Part shown: positions 44,364 to 53,828 of the stretch, piece after piece | Position numbering within the stretch: position 1 is the first letter of the stretch | Layout of the letters: the number at the start of each line of letters is the position of its first letter | NCBI GenBank assembly: GCA_031315865.1 | Contig: JALDRJ010000002.1 | Span: 2,888,001 to 2,952,000 of the forward strand | Direction: 5' to 3' | Length of the DNA: 64,000 bases | Origin: Nitrospirales bacterium | Lineage (GTDB): Bacteria; Nitrospirota; Nitrospiria; Nitrospirales; UBA8639 | Translations under genes and position numbers: made by a program | Notes under the pieces: generated by a model | Seen by the model: the letters and a program-made list of their open reading frames with translations, nothing else | Database searches by the model: none | Told to the model about the DNA's origin: nothing

Positions 44364-45392
44364 ATGATTCCGACGGTTGAATGGGGAGAGGATTCCGTGA
44401 ATATCCTGGATCAGAGTCTTTTGCCTGGGAAAATCGTCGTGCTGCAATGTTGTGATTATCAATCTGTTATACAGGCTATTCGAGAGCTCAGGGTGCGTGG
44501 CGCTCCAGCGATTGGCGTCACGGCAGCGATGGGGCTGGCCTTGGGAGCCAAACAGATCTGCACCGCATCGCTCGATGATTTTCGACGGGAGTTTGACGTG
44601 ATGTGTACGCAGATGAGCGGCGCCCGTCCTACGGCCGTGAATTTATTCTGGGCTATTGAGCGAATGAAGAACGTGCTATTACGGGCATCCGGCTTGTCGC
44701 CAGATCAGTTGAAACAAGACTTGATCGATGAAGCGCAGGCGATTTGCCGGGAAGATATCGCTCGGAACCAGGCGATTGGCGAGTACGGGGCCGCATTAAT
44801 CGAGGATGGACAGACCATCTTAACGCATTGTAATGCCGGTGCGCTTGCGACTGCCGGCTATGGAACCGCATTAGGAGTCATTCGGTCGGCATGGAGGACC
44901 AAAAAGCATATTCATGTCTTTGCTGATGAGACGCGCCCGGTGTTGCAAGGGGCACGGTTGACGACCTGGGAACTTTTGCAAGACGGGATTCCTACGACGT
45001 TAATCACCGACAATGCGGCAGGGGCATTGATGCGACAAGGAAAAATTCATGTGTGTCTTGTCGGTGCCGACCGCATTGCGGCCAACGGAGATGTTGCGAA
45101 TAAGATCGGAACGTATACTGTGGCGGTATTGGCAAAAACCCACGGACTTCCGTTTTATGTCGCCGCGCCGACTTCAACGATTGATATGGACACTCTTTCG
45201 GGGGAGCAGATCCCAATCGAGCAACGGGATTCGTCAGAAGTGACCACGTTGTATAGCGACCGACAGATCGCCCCTGCGGCGGTTGAGGTTTTAAACCCGG
45301 CTTTTGATATTACTCCAGCTGAGCTCATTACCGGAATTATTACGGAACGCGGAGTTGTGTCGCCTTCCAAACTCTCTACGCTTCAATCGTGA
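44364..45392 (+). CDS. mtnA: S-methyl-5-thioribose-1-phosphate isomerase
   Basis: Methionine salvage enzyme of 342 residues, of the eIF2B-related fold. Motifs: VRGAPAIGVTAAMGLALGAK (about 50), the catalytic Cys in THCNAGALATAGYGTALG (about 155) and the catalytic Asp in VGADRIAANGDVANKIGTY (about 236). ATG 44364 lies six bases after AAAGGAG; GTG 44361 would leave only three. No other salvage gene is adjacent, so the rest of the pathway is elsewhere. It converges on the kinase gene. Confidence 0.95.
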   Translation: MIPTVEWGEDSVNILDQSLLPGKIVVLQCCDYQSVIQAIRELRVRGAPAIGVTAAMGLALGAKQICTASLDDFRREFDVMCTQMSGARPTAVNLFWAIERMKNVLLRASGLSPDQLKQDLIDEAQAICREDIARNQAIGEYGAALIEDGQTILTHCNAGALATAGYGTALGVIRSAWRTKKHIHVFADETRPVLQGARLTTWELLQDGIPTTLITDNAAGALMRQGKIHVCLVGADRIAANGDVANKIGTYTVAVLAKTHGLPFYVAAPTSTIDMDTLSGEQIPIEQRDSSEVTTLYSDRQIAPAAVEVLNPAFDITPAELITGIITERGVVSPSKLSTLQS

Positions 45393-45467
45393 GACAAGGG
45401 CTGATTGTCTTTCGATCTTCGATGATCCTAAGGAGATGACGAGCATCGTAAGAAAGACGATCCCCCG

Positions 45468-47930
45468 TCAGCACTCCATGAGTATTTTGCTGAGAGTCTT
45501 GGAGAGGTCTGACAGATTGTAGGGTTTGGTGATCACGCCTTTGAAGCCAAATTGTTCCGGATTCGCTAGCACGGGATCGTTGCAATAGCCACTCGATACG
45601 ACTGCTAAAACCTGCGAGTCGAGTTGTTGTAAATGGCGTACCGTTTCTTTACCGCCCATTCCTCCCGGAATGGTTAAGTCAATGATGGCAAGGTGAAAAG
45701 GCTTCTCCTGTTGCAAGGCTTGACGATATGCTGTGACGGCCTCCGTTCCTTCGCTCGTATACGTGACTTCGTATCCAAGATGTTCGAGCATTTTGCCGAG
45801 TATATCCCGGATCTCAACTTCGTCATCCATGATTAAGATTCTTCCCGTCCCCTCAATCAAGGCTTCATCCTCTTCCAGGACCTCACGTTCTTCCGTTTTA
45901 GCCGCTGGAATGTAGAGTTGAAATGTGGTGCCACCTCCGAGCTGCGAGCTGACCGTAATGTGCCCGTCATGACGTTTCATGATGGAATAGGTCGTCGCCA
46001 GGCCAAGCCCGCTGCCCTTTGGTTTGGTCGTGAAATAGGGGTCAAAGATCTTGCTGACATATTCAGGCGCAATGCCGATACCCTGATCGGTAATCGTCAC
46101 GACCACATAGCGTCCATCGTTGATGGGAAGGTTCGTCGTCTGCTCGATTTCCGTGTTTTCGGCTTTGACCGTGATGACTCCGCCGTCGGGCATGGCTTGA
46201 TCGGCATTGATGATGAGGTTTTGGATGACTTGACTCATCTGTCCTTCATCGACTTCCACTGCCCAAAGATTCCCGGGTAAATTCACTTCGCAGCGGACAT
46301 TCGAGCCACGCAAGGCAAATTCTACCGTATCCATGATGAAGTTCGAGATCGATGCGATATTTTTGATTGGCGCCCCACCTTTGGCGAAGGTCAAGAGTTG
46401 CTTTGTCAAATCCCGTGCTCGTAAGCAGGCTTTTTCGGCTGCGGTCAGCCGTTCAACGATGCTGCCGTCTGCTGGAGCCTTCTGTTTGGAGGCAAGCATT
46501 TTCGAAAGCCCGACATTCGCGAAGACCGATGTCAAAATATTATTGAAATCATGCGCGATACCTCCTGCCAGGACGCCAACTGACTCAAGTTTCGTCGCGT
46601 GCAATCGTTCTTCTTCTGCGCGTTTGCGTTCAGTGATGTCACGTGCGTCGATTAATACAAGAATCGTTCCAGTCGTGGTCCGAAAGGGGCGTGTATGACT
46701 TTCAAACCACCGCCATTCATCGGTATGATGATGCAGTCGACAGACCATTTCCCCTGATTCGAACCCATTCACCCTCCGTTCAAATTCCAGGGCCAGTTCT
46801 TCTCGTTCGTCTGGATGAACGAAATCAAAAAAGTTTTTTTCTAAAAGTTCATTGACCTGATAGCCCAACGCGTTGCTGCAATTGGGACTCAAGTAGAGAC
46901 ATTGTCCGGATGGTGTCGTCTCAAAAATGAGGTCATAGGAGTTTTCGACAATCGCGCGGTATCGCTCCTCGCTGTCACGTAGCGCTTCTTCAGCGCGTTT
47001 GCGTTCTAACTCGCTTGCGGCGCGAACGGCAAATAAACGAATAATCGACTGAGCTACCTGAATATTACTCAACGCGGTCTTGCCCATCGCGGCGACAAGT
47101 CCGATGGTTTGTCCCGAGGCTCCGACGAGTGGGCTTCCGATAAAGCTTGAAATTTGCCATTGTGAGAGGAGCGGGTCATCAGGGAACTCTTGGAGGGCGG
47201 TGTTGGTCCAGTTGGGATGCCGAGGCGACAACACACGCTGTCTGAAGGCTGGGGTCAGATTCCAGGAAAAATTTTCCGCGAATGAGCCTTGGGCCCACGT
47301 GGCGACTGTTTGCGCCTGGGTTTTATCGGAGCCTGGAAATTCAGCTAGGATGGCATATTCAAGATTGAGTGCGTTGGAGAGGTCTTTTACGAGCGATCGA
47401 AAGAAGGCCACACTGCCGGCTGCCGGTGCGCCTTGAGCGATATCACGAAGAGCTTCTTCGACTCGTTTCTGCTGGGTGATATCCTTGACGACTGAGATGA
47501 CACCCCATTGTTCCCCCTGACGATCACAGAGCGGATAACATGAGACTAAAAACCAGCCTTTCAGACATGGTAACCATGTCTCCATCACGGCCGAAAGCGC
47601 TCCTGCTAAGACCGTTTCCCAAGGAGGGGGATCTTGAAGGTGAATCGTGCCATAATAGGGAATGCGATAATCAAGGCCAATGAGACTGGAATGGGTGGAT
47701 TCGAAATAGTCTGATACGGCTTTGTTCGCCCAGAGGATGATTCCCGTACGATCGAGGATGATAATCTGATCGGTGAGGGCGTTGAATGCCTGCTCCCATT
47801 CTTCCCCGGAGTTGCGTCGTTGCAGAAAGTCTCTCGGCTTCTGACGTAATGCTTCGACCATCTCTTCTGTCTCGGATATGGCGGACGGCTCCGTCTCTGG
47901 AATATTTTTTGGGTTTCGGATGTCTTTCAT
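45468..47930 (-). CDS. Hybrid sensor histidine kinase (PAS-GAF-PAS-HisKA-HATPase-REC)
   Basis: An 820-residue cytoplasmic kinase; no membrane segment is seen. Domain order: PAS 1 (about residues 45-155, ALTDQIIILDRTGIILWANK), GAF (about 180-310), PAS 2 (about 320-440), HisKA with the phosphorylated His in AGGIAHDFNNILTSVF (about 460), HATPase (N-box, then G1 GIGIAPEYVSKIFDPYF and GSGLGLATTYSIM) and a C-terminal receiver with MDDEVEIRD and LAIIDLTIPGG. The reader of its phosphate may be its own receiver or the neighbouring regulator at 47990. Signal unknown. Confidence 0.93.
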   Translation of the reverse strand: MKDIRNPKNIPETEPSAISETEEMVEALRQKPRDFLQRRNSGEEWEQAFNALTDQIIILDRTGIILWANKAVSDYFESTHSSLIGLDYRIPYYGTIHLQDPPPWETVLAGALSAVMETWLPCLKGWFLVSCYPLCDRQGEQWGVISVVKDITQQKRVEEALRDIAQGAPAAGSVAFFRSLVKDLSNALNLEYAILAEFPGSDKTQAQTVATWAQGSFAENFSWNLTPAFRQRVLSPRHPNWTNTALQEFPDDPLLSQWQISSFIGSPLVGASGQTIGLVAAMGKTALSNIQVAQSIIRLFAVRAASELERKRAEEALRDSEERYRAIVENSYDLIFETTPSGQCLYLSPNCSNALGYQVNELLEKNFFDFVHPDEREELALEFERRVNGFESGEMVCRLHHHTDEWRWFESHTRPFRTTTGTILVLIDARDITERKRAEEERLHATKLESVGVLAGGIAHDFNNILTSVFANVGLSKMLASKQKAPADGSIVERLTAAEKACLRARDLTKQLLTFAKGGAPIKNIASISNFIMDTVEFALRGSNVRCEVNLPGNLWAVEVDEGQMSQVIQNLIINADQAMPDGGVITVKAENTEIEQTTNLPINDGRYVVVTITDQGIGIAPEYVSKIFDPYFTTKPKGSGLGLATTYSIMKRHDGHITVSSQLGGGTTFQLYIPAAKTEEREVLEEDEALIEGTGRILIMDDEVEIRDILGKMLEHLGYEVTYTSEGTEAVTAYRQALQQEKPFHLAIIDLTIPGGMGGKETVRHLQQLDSQVLAVVSSGYCNDPVLANPEQFGFKGVITKPYNLSDLSKTLSKILMEC

Positions 47931-47989
47931 CCTATCTGCACGGTATTCGACGGATGGAATAGAATAGATAATTTCCTGTCAGATCATCA

Positions 47990-48991
47990 TTACCACACCA
48001 CTTTCGCGAAAAGATTGGCAAGAGTGGGATCGATGCTTTTACCTGCCTCTCGTCTAATATGTTCGCGGGCCTCCGGGACAGCCAAAGGTCCTCGATTATT
48101 CTGGCCAACGACCAGGTGATCGAATATATTTGCCAGTCCTACTATTCTTGCCAGGTAGGGAATGGCTTCACCGGTTAACTCGTCAGGGTAGCCGGTTCCA
48201 TCCCACCGCTCATGATGAGAATGCACGATGTCGGATATTGGCTTGGGGAAGGGAAGCGCTTGAATCATTTTTTCGCCAATCACCGGATGACATTTGATCA
48301 CTTCGTGGTCTTGTTCTGATTGCGGGAGGTCCCCAGAGATCAAACGATTGTGAATGCCGAACTTGCCGATATCGTGTATGTAAGCGCCGACCTGAATGTA
48401 TTCTTTCTCTTCGACAGATACCTGCAGATGTTCCGCGAGCAACGACGAGTAAAAATTGACGCGGTCGCAATGTCGAGCGAGTTCCGGGCTTTTGGCCTCA
48501 AGGAGTGTTTTAATATTTTCAACGGCGGTCGTGAGGCTGCTGCCGCCGCTCCATAAGTTTCCGAAGGCTTCGAGTGCACCTTGAAGGGATGTCATGCGTC
48601 GCCGGCGTTCAAACGTCTGATCGACGACGGCGAGCAGTTCCGCGACATTGAATGGTTTCAGGATATAGGCCGCAACGCCCTGCCGTATGGCTTCCATAGC
48701 AGATTGTAAGGTGCCATATCCTGTGATGATGATCACATCTAATTCTTTGCCCTCTTGACGGATTTTTTGTAAGAGATCGATTCCTTGCTGTCCGGGGAGT
48801 TTTAAGTCGAGTGTGACTAAGTCTATGGCTTGACGCTTCAACACCTGAAGCGCGACTTCTGCCGAGTCGACAGTGATCAGGTTGAAGTAGGGAGAGAGGA
48901 CCATCTTGATCGACTCTCGCGGTCCTTCTTCATCTTCGACGATCAGGATTGAGGGCTGACTGGAAGCGGTAGAACTTGTAGTGCCGTCCAT
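47990..48991 (-). CDS. Response regulator with HD-GYP output domain
   Basis: A 333-residue protein. The receiver domain (residues 13-125) has SILIVEDEEGPRESI and the phospho-acceptor Asp in LVTLDLKLPGQQ, plus the conserved Lys in YILKPFNVAEL. The output is HD-GYP: YIHDIGKFGIHNRL, then HSHHERWDGTGYPDEL, which keeps all of the motif expected for a c-di-GMP phosphodiesterase. It lies 59 bases upstream of the hybrid kinase on the same strand, so they probably form a pair. Confidence 0.93.
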   Translation of the reverse strand: MDGTTSSTASSQPSILIVEDEEGPRESIKMVLSPYFNLITVDSAEVALQVLKRQAIDLVTLDLKLPGQQGIDLLQKIRQEGKELDVIIITGYGTLQSAMEAIRQGVAAYILKPFNVAELLAVVDQTFERRRRMTSLQGALEAFGNLWSGGSSLTTAVENIKTLLEAKSPELARHCDRVNFYSSLLAEHLQVSVEEKEYIQVGAYIHDIGKFGIHNRLISGDLPQSEQDHEVIKCHPVIGEKMIQALPFPKPISDIVHSHHERWDGTGYPDELTGEAIPYLARIVGLANIFDHLVVGQNNRGPLAVPEAREHIRREAGKSIDPTLANLFAKVVW

Positions 48992-49311
48992 CGTAAGTCT
49001 CCAATGTCAATAGATGTCATAGGTACTGCCGGAAGACAAAAGCATGAAGACGAAGGAATCATGACAATGAATTTACATGGACATACGATGTTATGAAATG
49101 GCTTGAGCATGAGATCATAGAGGGTAAAAATTCCACAAATAAAATGTTTCACGCCATGCTCAAGGAGGCTGTGCTGTGATAGTTTCTAAAAATAGCTCGT
49201 GGGCTCGCTCCTCCATGGATTCGTTAGCCTGCTGACTCTGTCTGAATGTATGGTACCCCGACCGAATTGGCACGTCTCCAAGCCGATCGGAGCGAATGTT
49301 TTAGGATAACC
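48992..49311. other. Intergenic, no gene; one long-range inverted repeat
   Basis: About 320 bases upstream of the response-regulator gene. CTTGAGCATG (49102-49111) and CATGCTCAAG (49155-49164) are perfect 10-base inverted repeats, 43 bases apart. No T tract follows, so this is not an obvious terminator. Nothing else was recognised. Confidence 0.4.
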
Positions 49312-49941
49312 CTATTGAGTGTTTGATCTCAAATGAAAGGCTCGATCTCTGACCGTCAAATCGCGAAAGAGTTGATCGAATAATTCCTTGGCTACTTCAT
49401 CCATCAGGGTTTTCACGTCATCGGGGTCGAAAAAGACAACCGTGTCAGATCCGTTGGAGCCTAATATGGTCCGGACGGTGCTGCCATCGCTCATGTTTTT
49501 GGCTTCGAATCGTACTTGCATGCCAACTTGGATGTCTGTAAAGCCAAACCCGCTTTTGGCCTGAGATTCCAGCTTGAGCACCTGCCCTGACAGAATCACG
49601 TCAGACAAATTCTCGCCTGTTTCTCGTGCAGCTTGCCACTGTCTTTGTTGAAGGTAGGAAACGGCAAGATCGGCCATTCCTTCTCCGACATGGCCATCCC
49701 AGGCATTAAATTGAGTGGTGCCACCCCAAAAGTGTGTCCGTTTCCCGATGTTTGCTTGATTTTTACGAAGGTCTTCGAATGGGGAGACGGCAATACGAAG
49801 GGTGTCATCATGGTAGGGTTCCGCGACCTTGGTGCGGGTGGGCATAGCCGTAGGGTCGAAATTTACCATCTGACCAGTTCCCTGGCATCCGGCGATGGTA
49901 CAGGTAATAATGGCGAACATAAGGACTTTGTGAAATCTCAC
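49312..49941 (-). CDS. Putative outer-membrane lipoprotein
   Basis: GTG 49941 is chosen because GAGGAGG lies eight bases before it; a longer frame to 50046 has no such site. The 209-residue product begins with a lipoprotein signal, VLMFAIITCTIAGC, with a clean lipobox Ile-Ala-Gly-Cys. The mature part has IAVSPFEDLRKNQ and a strand-helix pattern as in CsgG/YajG-like lipoproteins, but I do not assign the family firmly. Function unknown. Confidence 0.7.
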   Translation of the reverse strand: MRFHKVLMFAIITCTIAGCQGTGQMVNFDPTAMPTRTKVAEPYHDDTLRIAVSPFEDLRKNQANIGKRTHFWGGTTQFNAWDGHVGEGMADLAVSYLQQRQWQAARETGENLSDVILSGQVLKLESQAKSGFGFTDIQVGMQVRFEAKNMSDGSTVRTILGSNGSDTVVFFDPDDVKTLMDEVAKELFDQLFRDLTVRDRAFHLRSNTQ

Positions 49942-50219
49942 GTGACCTGCCTCCTCTTTCACAAGATGAAGTTTTAACGCACGAGTGAATTGTCTACTGT
50001 CACACGATGTTTTGTATGAAGACGTTGTGGTACTAGAGTAATGCAAATGCCTGCTTATTTCTAGACTTTATTTGTTGGGCGGCGAGATCGCAGTCTAGTG
50101 ATTCGAGATAAGCGGTCTCTGTGTGGTCATGTCGTTTTCCATGATGAGTATCTTGACTTTTTTAAGAAGTGCCTGACAGTATGGCCTTCGTTCGTCTGTT
50201 CTAAGAAAGGTCATCGAAC

Positions 50220-50597
50220 ATGTGGAAGCATAACATACTCTTTCGTGCCGAAGAGTCCATTCCTATCGCGCAGACAGAAAATGAACTTTTTCATGAAACA
50301 GACCCGGCATTAGATAGTTCGGGACTTCAGTTGGAAAAATACATTTCTGTTTGGTTGCAGGGAGATGGCGAAGAGACGACTCCTACCGTCTTTACCAATG
50401 TGTACGTCCGCACGGCGACGTTGGACCCTGTCAAGCAAGTGGGGTTTCTGCAGCCACTTCAAGGGCGCTCTCATCAAATTAAGAAAATGTTAACCGCAGA
50501 TCAAAAGTGCTACCTTCGGGAGTGGTTGAAAAAGGCCTATCCCCGGGCATGGGAAGATGCGGAGGAGCATTTTCATAATATTTTTCAAGCCGAGTGA
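50220..50597 (+). CDS. Hypothetical protein, 125 aa
   Basis: A soluble protein with no signal, containing FTNVYVRTATLDPVKQVGFL and a C-terminal helical part (LREWLKKAYPRAWEDAEEHF). Family not recognised. AAAGG lies about ten bases before ATG 50220. It is divergent from the lipoprotein gene and 120 bases before the monooxygenase gene; a link is not evident. Confidence 0.5.
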   Translation: MWKHNILFRAEESIPIAQTENELFHETDPALDSSGLQLEKYISVWLQGDGEETTPTVFTNVYVRTATLDPVKQVGFLQPLQGRSHQIKKMLTADQKCYLREWLKKAYPRAWEDAEEHFHNIFQAE

Positions 50598-50717
50598 ATT
50601 TCTGCTTTTTCCTGCAATGACCTTGGGTGTATTCTCTTTTCATACCTAAATACCTGGGCAATGTCTATGCTCTGGCTTGAAGTCACGTCCGATTCTTGAG
50701 TGAAAGAGGTCGTTTCG

Positions 50718-51983
50718 ATGGATCTCCAAAAAGATGTGGTTATCGTCGGAGCTGGTGGGGGCGGAGCTATTCTTGCCACTAAATTGGCGAGAAAACATAT
50801 CAGCGCAACAGTCCTGGAGCAGAGTTCAGGCCCCCCGCAGGGGTTGCGGGGAGAGATCCTGCAGCCTAATGGCCAGCGAATTCTAGATGAAATGGGTTTG
50901 TTGGCGCAGCTGCCTTCCCATGCGATTCGTCCAGTGCGATACTTTCATTTTAGACGGGTTGGAGGTGAGCGATTATGCACGGTGGATTATGGAACGCTGC
51001 CTCAACCCTACAATAGAGCGTTAGTGATGTGGCCGAATAGTGTTCAACAAACGGTCTTAGCAAATTTGGAGAAGGAAAGTCCAAAAACTTTACAGTATGG
51101 CGTAAAGGTAAAGCGTTTGTTGCGTGAAGGAACCTGTATCTGTGGTGTGGAAGCTGAATTAGACGGGAAGACGGTCCGCATAGGAGCGAAATTGGTCGTT
51201 GGTGCCGATGGTCCCTTTTCTATGGTTCGCGACGCATTGGGTATTCCCACTCGGCTTCATCGATACCAGGAAAGTTATCTTGTCGCGATGCTCGACGGAC
51301 ATGAGTCACTTGGAGAATCGCAATATTTTGTCGGAAAAAAAACTATCCTGGGAATATTTCCTGCCGCAGGCAATAAAATGTATGTCTTCTACATGATACC
51401 TTCCGGAGCGCTCGCAGACATGAAGAAAGAGGGGACACGCGCATTATCCGAATGTTGGACGAACATTTATCCCGAGTTGGGAAAAACCTTCGAGACGTTA
51501 ACAGACTGGAGCCAAACCGCCTACATGGGAACTGGGCGGGTCAAGGCAAAGACGTGGGTCGCCGAAGGGGCCGTGTTAATCGGTGATGCGGCGCATGGAA
51601 TGAATCCCCATGCTTCTCAAGGACGCATGCAGGCCATGGTGGATGCTGATATACTCAGTGAAGTGATCCAGACCTGTGCGGAAAAGGATGATTGGTCTGT
51701 CTCGCGCGTACGAGAATTTGAACGCCGCCGTCGGCCTCAAGTGACGATGTTGCAACGTTTGGCCGATGAAGAGGTCTTCTTCTGGAACACGGGCAATCCG
51801 GTCTTGTCCTATCTTCGCGATCGAGTGTTCATGACCATCGATAATAACCCACGCTTAAAATACCAAGTGCTCAGTGCCACTGCTGGGTTACGCGAATCGC
51901 CGCCCTTCTCATTTTTTGATCGGATAAAGGCCGCAGGCATCATTCCCGATTCCCAGGCGCGTCAGGCATTTGGGCAAAAATAA
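50718..51983 (+). CDS. FAD-dependent monooxygenase (UbiH/PHBH-like)
   Basis: A 421-residue flavoprotein. The Rossmann motif VVIVGAGGGGAILATKL is at residues 7-23, the second FAD motif LVVGADGPFSMVRDALG at about 160, and the third, VLIGDAAHGMNPHASQGRM, at about 290; these three define the aromatic-ring hydroxylase group. It could act on an aromatic or quinone precursor, but the substrate is unknown. ATG 50718 has an AGAGG site at the right spacing; GTG 50700 is the alternative. Confidence 0.88.
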   Translation: MDLQKDVVIVGAGGGGAILATKLARKHISATVLEQSSGPPQGLRGEILQPNGQRILDEMGLLAQLPSHAIRPVRYFHFRRVGGERLCTVDYGTLPQPYNRALVMWPNSVQQTVLANLEKESPKTLQYGVKVKRLLREGTCICGVEAELDGKTVRIGAKLVVGADGPFSMVRDALGIPTRLHRYQESYLVAMLDGHESLGESQYFVGKKTILGIFPAAGNKMYVFYMIPSGALADMKKEGTRALSECWTNIYPELGKTFETLTDWSQTAYMGTGRVKAKTWVAEGAVLIGDAAHGMNPHASQGRMQAMVDADILSEVIQTCAEKDDWSVSRVREFERRRRPQVTMLQRLADEEVFFWNTGNPVLSYLRDRVFMTIDNNPRLKYQVLSATAGLRESPPFSFFDRIKAAGIIPDSQARQAFGQK

Positions 51984-52029
51984 GTGTCGGGCTGTCATCA
52001 TAAAGATAAGGTGTTAAAAACTTTTTCGC

Positions 52030-52797
52030 ATGTCTAGTCTTCAGGCATCCTCACCTCCAATCCCTGAATCGGCGCAACAGACACTACGCAAATATCTCAA
52101 ACAATTGCGCCCAAAACTGGAAGCGCATATTGAAGGAGTCATTCTCTATGGGAGCCTTGTCAGGGGGGAGTATGTTGAAGGGCATTCCAATATCAATCTC
52201 TTGTTGGTCGTGAACGAGCCCACCTTAGAGCTTCTTCAGCATTGCGGGCATCTGACCGAAAAATGGCAGCGTCAAGGAGTGGTGCCGCCGTTAGTATTGA
52301 CGGAACAGGAGCTTTGTCAGTCTGTCGAATATTTCCCGTTAGAATATTTTGAGATCAAGGATAACCATCTTTTGCTCGAGGGAAGAGATCCGCTAGAGAC
52401 GTTGCATGTCAATGATCACTATCTCCTGTTGCAATGTCTTCAGGAATTACACGGGAATCTTTTTCGAGTCAGGCAGCGTTTTATCGAAGGGTTTGGCAAT
52501 TCGGAAGCGATTCGGGCTTTGTTGCCGCTTTCCTTGACGGCGTTGTTGCCGTGTCTTCGCGGGCTGTGCCGGGTCTTTGGGCAAGCGTCGGGGGGGACGT
52601 CCGAGGCTTTCTTACGCAACCTCCCTCACACGCTACAGGTCGAGAATCCAGTATTCTTGGAAGTGCTGGAGGCAAAGCAAGGCTTAAGGAGTCCGGGCCG
52701 ATTGGCCTGGCCTGGTTTGTTTCAAGAGTATGTGCGCGGCTTAGAAGAAATCATCACCTGCGTTCGTGAAAACCAGCAACGGCTATCCAACTCATGA
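52030..52797 (+). CDS. Nucleotidyltransferase-fold protein lacking the catalytic Asp pair
   Basis: A 255-residue protein. ILYGSLVRGEYVEGHSNINL (residues 38-57) has the Gly-Ser-x-x-Arg-Gly of MNT-type nucleotidyltransferases, but the metal-binding Asp-x-Asp is Asn54-Ile-Asn56, so ordinary catalysis should be lost. A helical region follows (residues 110-250), HEPN-like in length though not clearly in motif. ATGA overlap with the TPM-domain gene indicates coupling. Confidence 0.7.
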   Translation: MSSLQASSPPIPESAQQTLRKYLKQLRPKLEAHIEGVILYGSLVRGEYVEGHSNINLLLVVNEPTLELLQHCGHLTEKWQRQGVVPPLVLTEQELCQSVEYFPLEYFEIKDNHLLLEGRDPLETLHVNDHYLLLQCLQELHGNLFRVRQRFIEGFGNSEAIRALLPLSLTALLPCLRGLCRVFGQASGGTSEAFLRNLPHTLQVENPVFLEVLEAKQGLRSPGRLAWPGLFQEYVRGLEEIITCVRENQQRLSNS

Positions 52798-53534
52798 ATG
52801 GGTTTATCAGGCTGTTTTACATCGTCGGACTCGTTGGTTTGTGGGTGAGCGTTGGCATGATGTCTGTCGTGCATGCGCAATATCCGAGGCCGCAGGTCAA
52901 GCTCAATCTTCCTACGCCACTGGGATATGTCAGCGACTATGCCGAAGTCCTCTCTCCGCATTGGTCCAAACAAATTCGCGCGGTTTGCAAAGAGCTCGAA
53001 CAACGGACTGGAGTGGAAATGATCGTTGTCACTCTCGCGTCAGTGGATATCGAGGGAATGAACGTTCAGGACTATGCCTCTGCATTATACAAGGGATGGA
53101 GAATTGGCACGGCTCAGCAGGAGAGAGGTATCCTCATCCTGGCATCGATGGAGGATCGACAGGCCGTCGTTGTACTCGGGCGGAGCTTATTGTCCGTCAT
53201 TTCCCGCCAGCAGCTCGATGAGCTTTCGACGCAATACTTTATCCCAATGTTTCGAGAGCAAGACCTGGGTTCATTATTCTATCAAGCCATTGTGCGGCTG
53301 GCGGCTTCGGCTGGAGAGGTGCAATTTCTCGAGCCGGCAGAAAAAAAGTCTTCGCGCGCTGGGTTCTGGATGAATCTTTCTGTGGCGATGGTAATGTTGT
53401 ACATACTCTGGAGATTCACCCGTCCTGAGCGTCGTCATCCGTTTCAACGCTGGCGACGAGGAGAATATTGGAGCACCGGCCAGGGCGGATTCGGTTCGAA
53501 TTTTGGGGGATTTGGCGGGCGAATGGAAGAATGA
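52794..53534 (+). CDS. TPM-domain membrane protein (YgcG/Psb32-like)
   Basis: A 246-residue protein. A signal peptide (residues 1-28, to VVHAQ) is followed by a TPM domain (about 45-165): LGYVSDYAEVLSPHWSKQIR, YKGWRIGTAQQERGILIL and RQAVVVLGRSL. A transmembrane segment (WMNLSVAMVMLYILWRF, about residues 193-209) and a Gly-rich tail (GGFGSNFGGFGGR) end it. TPM proteins bind metal and have phosphatase activity in plants; the bacterial role is unknown. The Gly-rich end is usual for this class. Confidence 0.85.
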   Translation: MNGFIRLFYIVGLVGLWVSVGMMSVVHAQYPRPQVKLNLPTPLGYVSDYAEVLSPHWSKQIRAVCKELEQRTGVEMIVVTLASVDIEGMNVQDYASALYKGWRIGTAQQERGILILASMEDRQAVVVLGRSLLSVISRQQLDELSTQYFIPMFREQDLGSLFYQAIVRLAASAGEVQFLEPAEKKSSRAGFWMNLSVAMVMLYILWRFTRPERRHPFQRWRRGEYWSTGQGGFGSNFGGFGGRMEE

Positions 53535-53585
53535 AAGGAATAAAAGGCCGCATTCTACCTTGAAAGTCAGAATTTTCATGCCACA

Positions 53586-53821
53586 GTGAGTCGTCGTCGT
53601 ACGACGATCAGTCTAAATCAGCGTCTTCGCAGTTACATCTCCACATCATAGATCGATCCATTCCCGTCTTCTTGCCTATTCCCTGGTATGTCTATCGCAG
53701 TTGGCTTCGCGTATGCCGGGTTGGCCACAAACGCCGACTTGCCCTATGGGCTGGCTTCAGTTTCTTGGGATTGTATGAAGGGCGTCTAGCTGAACGAGCA
53801 GTAGGGAAAAGCGATAAGTAA
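53586..53821 (+). pseudogene. Possible decayed or very small gene
   Basis: GTG 53586 opens a 23-codon frame (VSRRRTTISLNQRLRSYIST) that stops at TAG 53652. In the -1 frame the DNA stays open from 53564 to TAA 53821 and reads like protein, for example IPWYVYRSWLRVCRVGHKRR and then LALWAGFSFLGLYEGRLAER. No ATG opens the second frame; TTG 53669 would give 51 residues. The region between 53535 and 53905 holds nothing else besides the porin promoter. Confidence 0.3.
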
Positions 53822-53828
53822 TTTAAAA

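Noticed and set aside
49252-49275. TTGGCACG as a possible sigma-54 promoter half near 49265
   Set aside because: The TTGCW half at the required five-base distance is missing.
50098-50313. Plus-strand open frame of 71 codons before the 125-residue hypothetical gene
   Set aside because: It overlaps the better-supported gene at 50220 in another frame and its product looks random.
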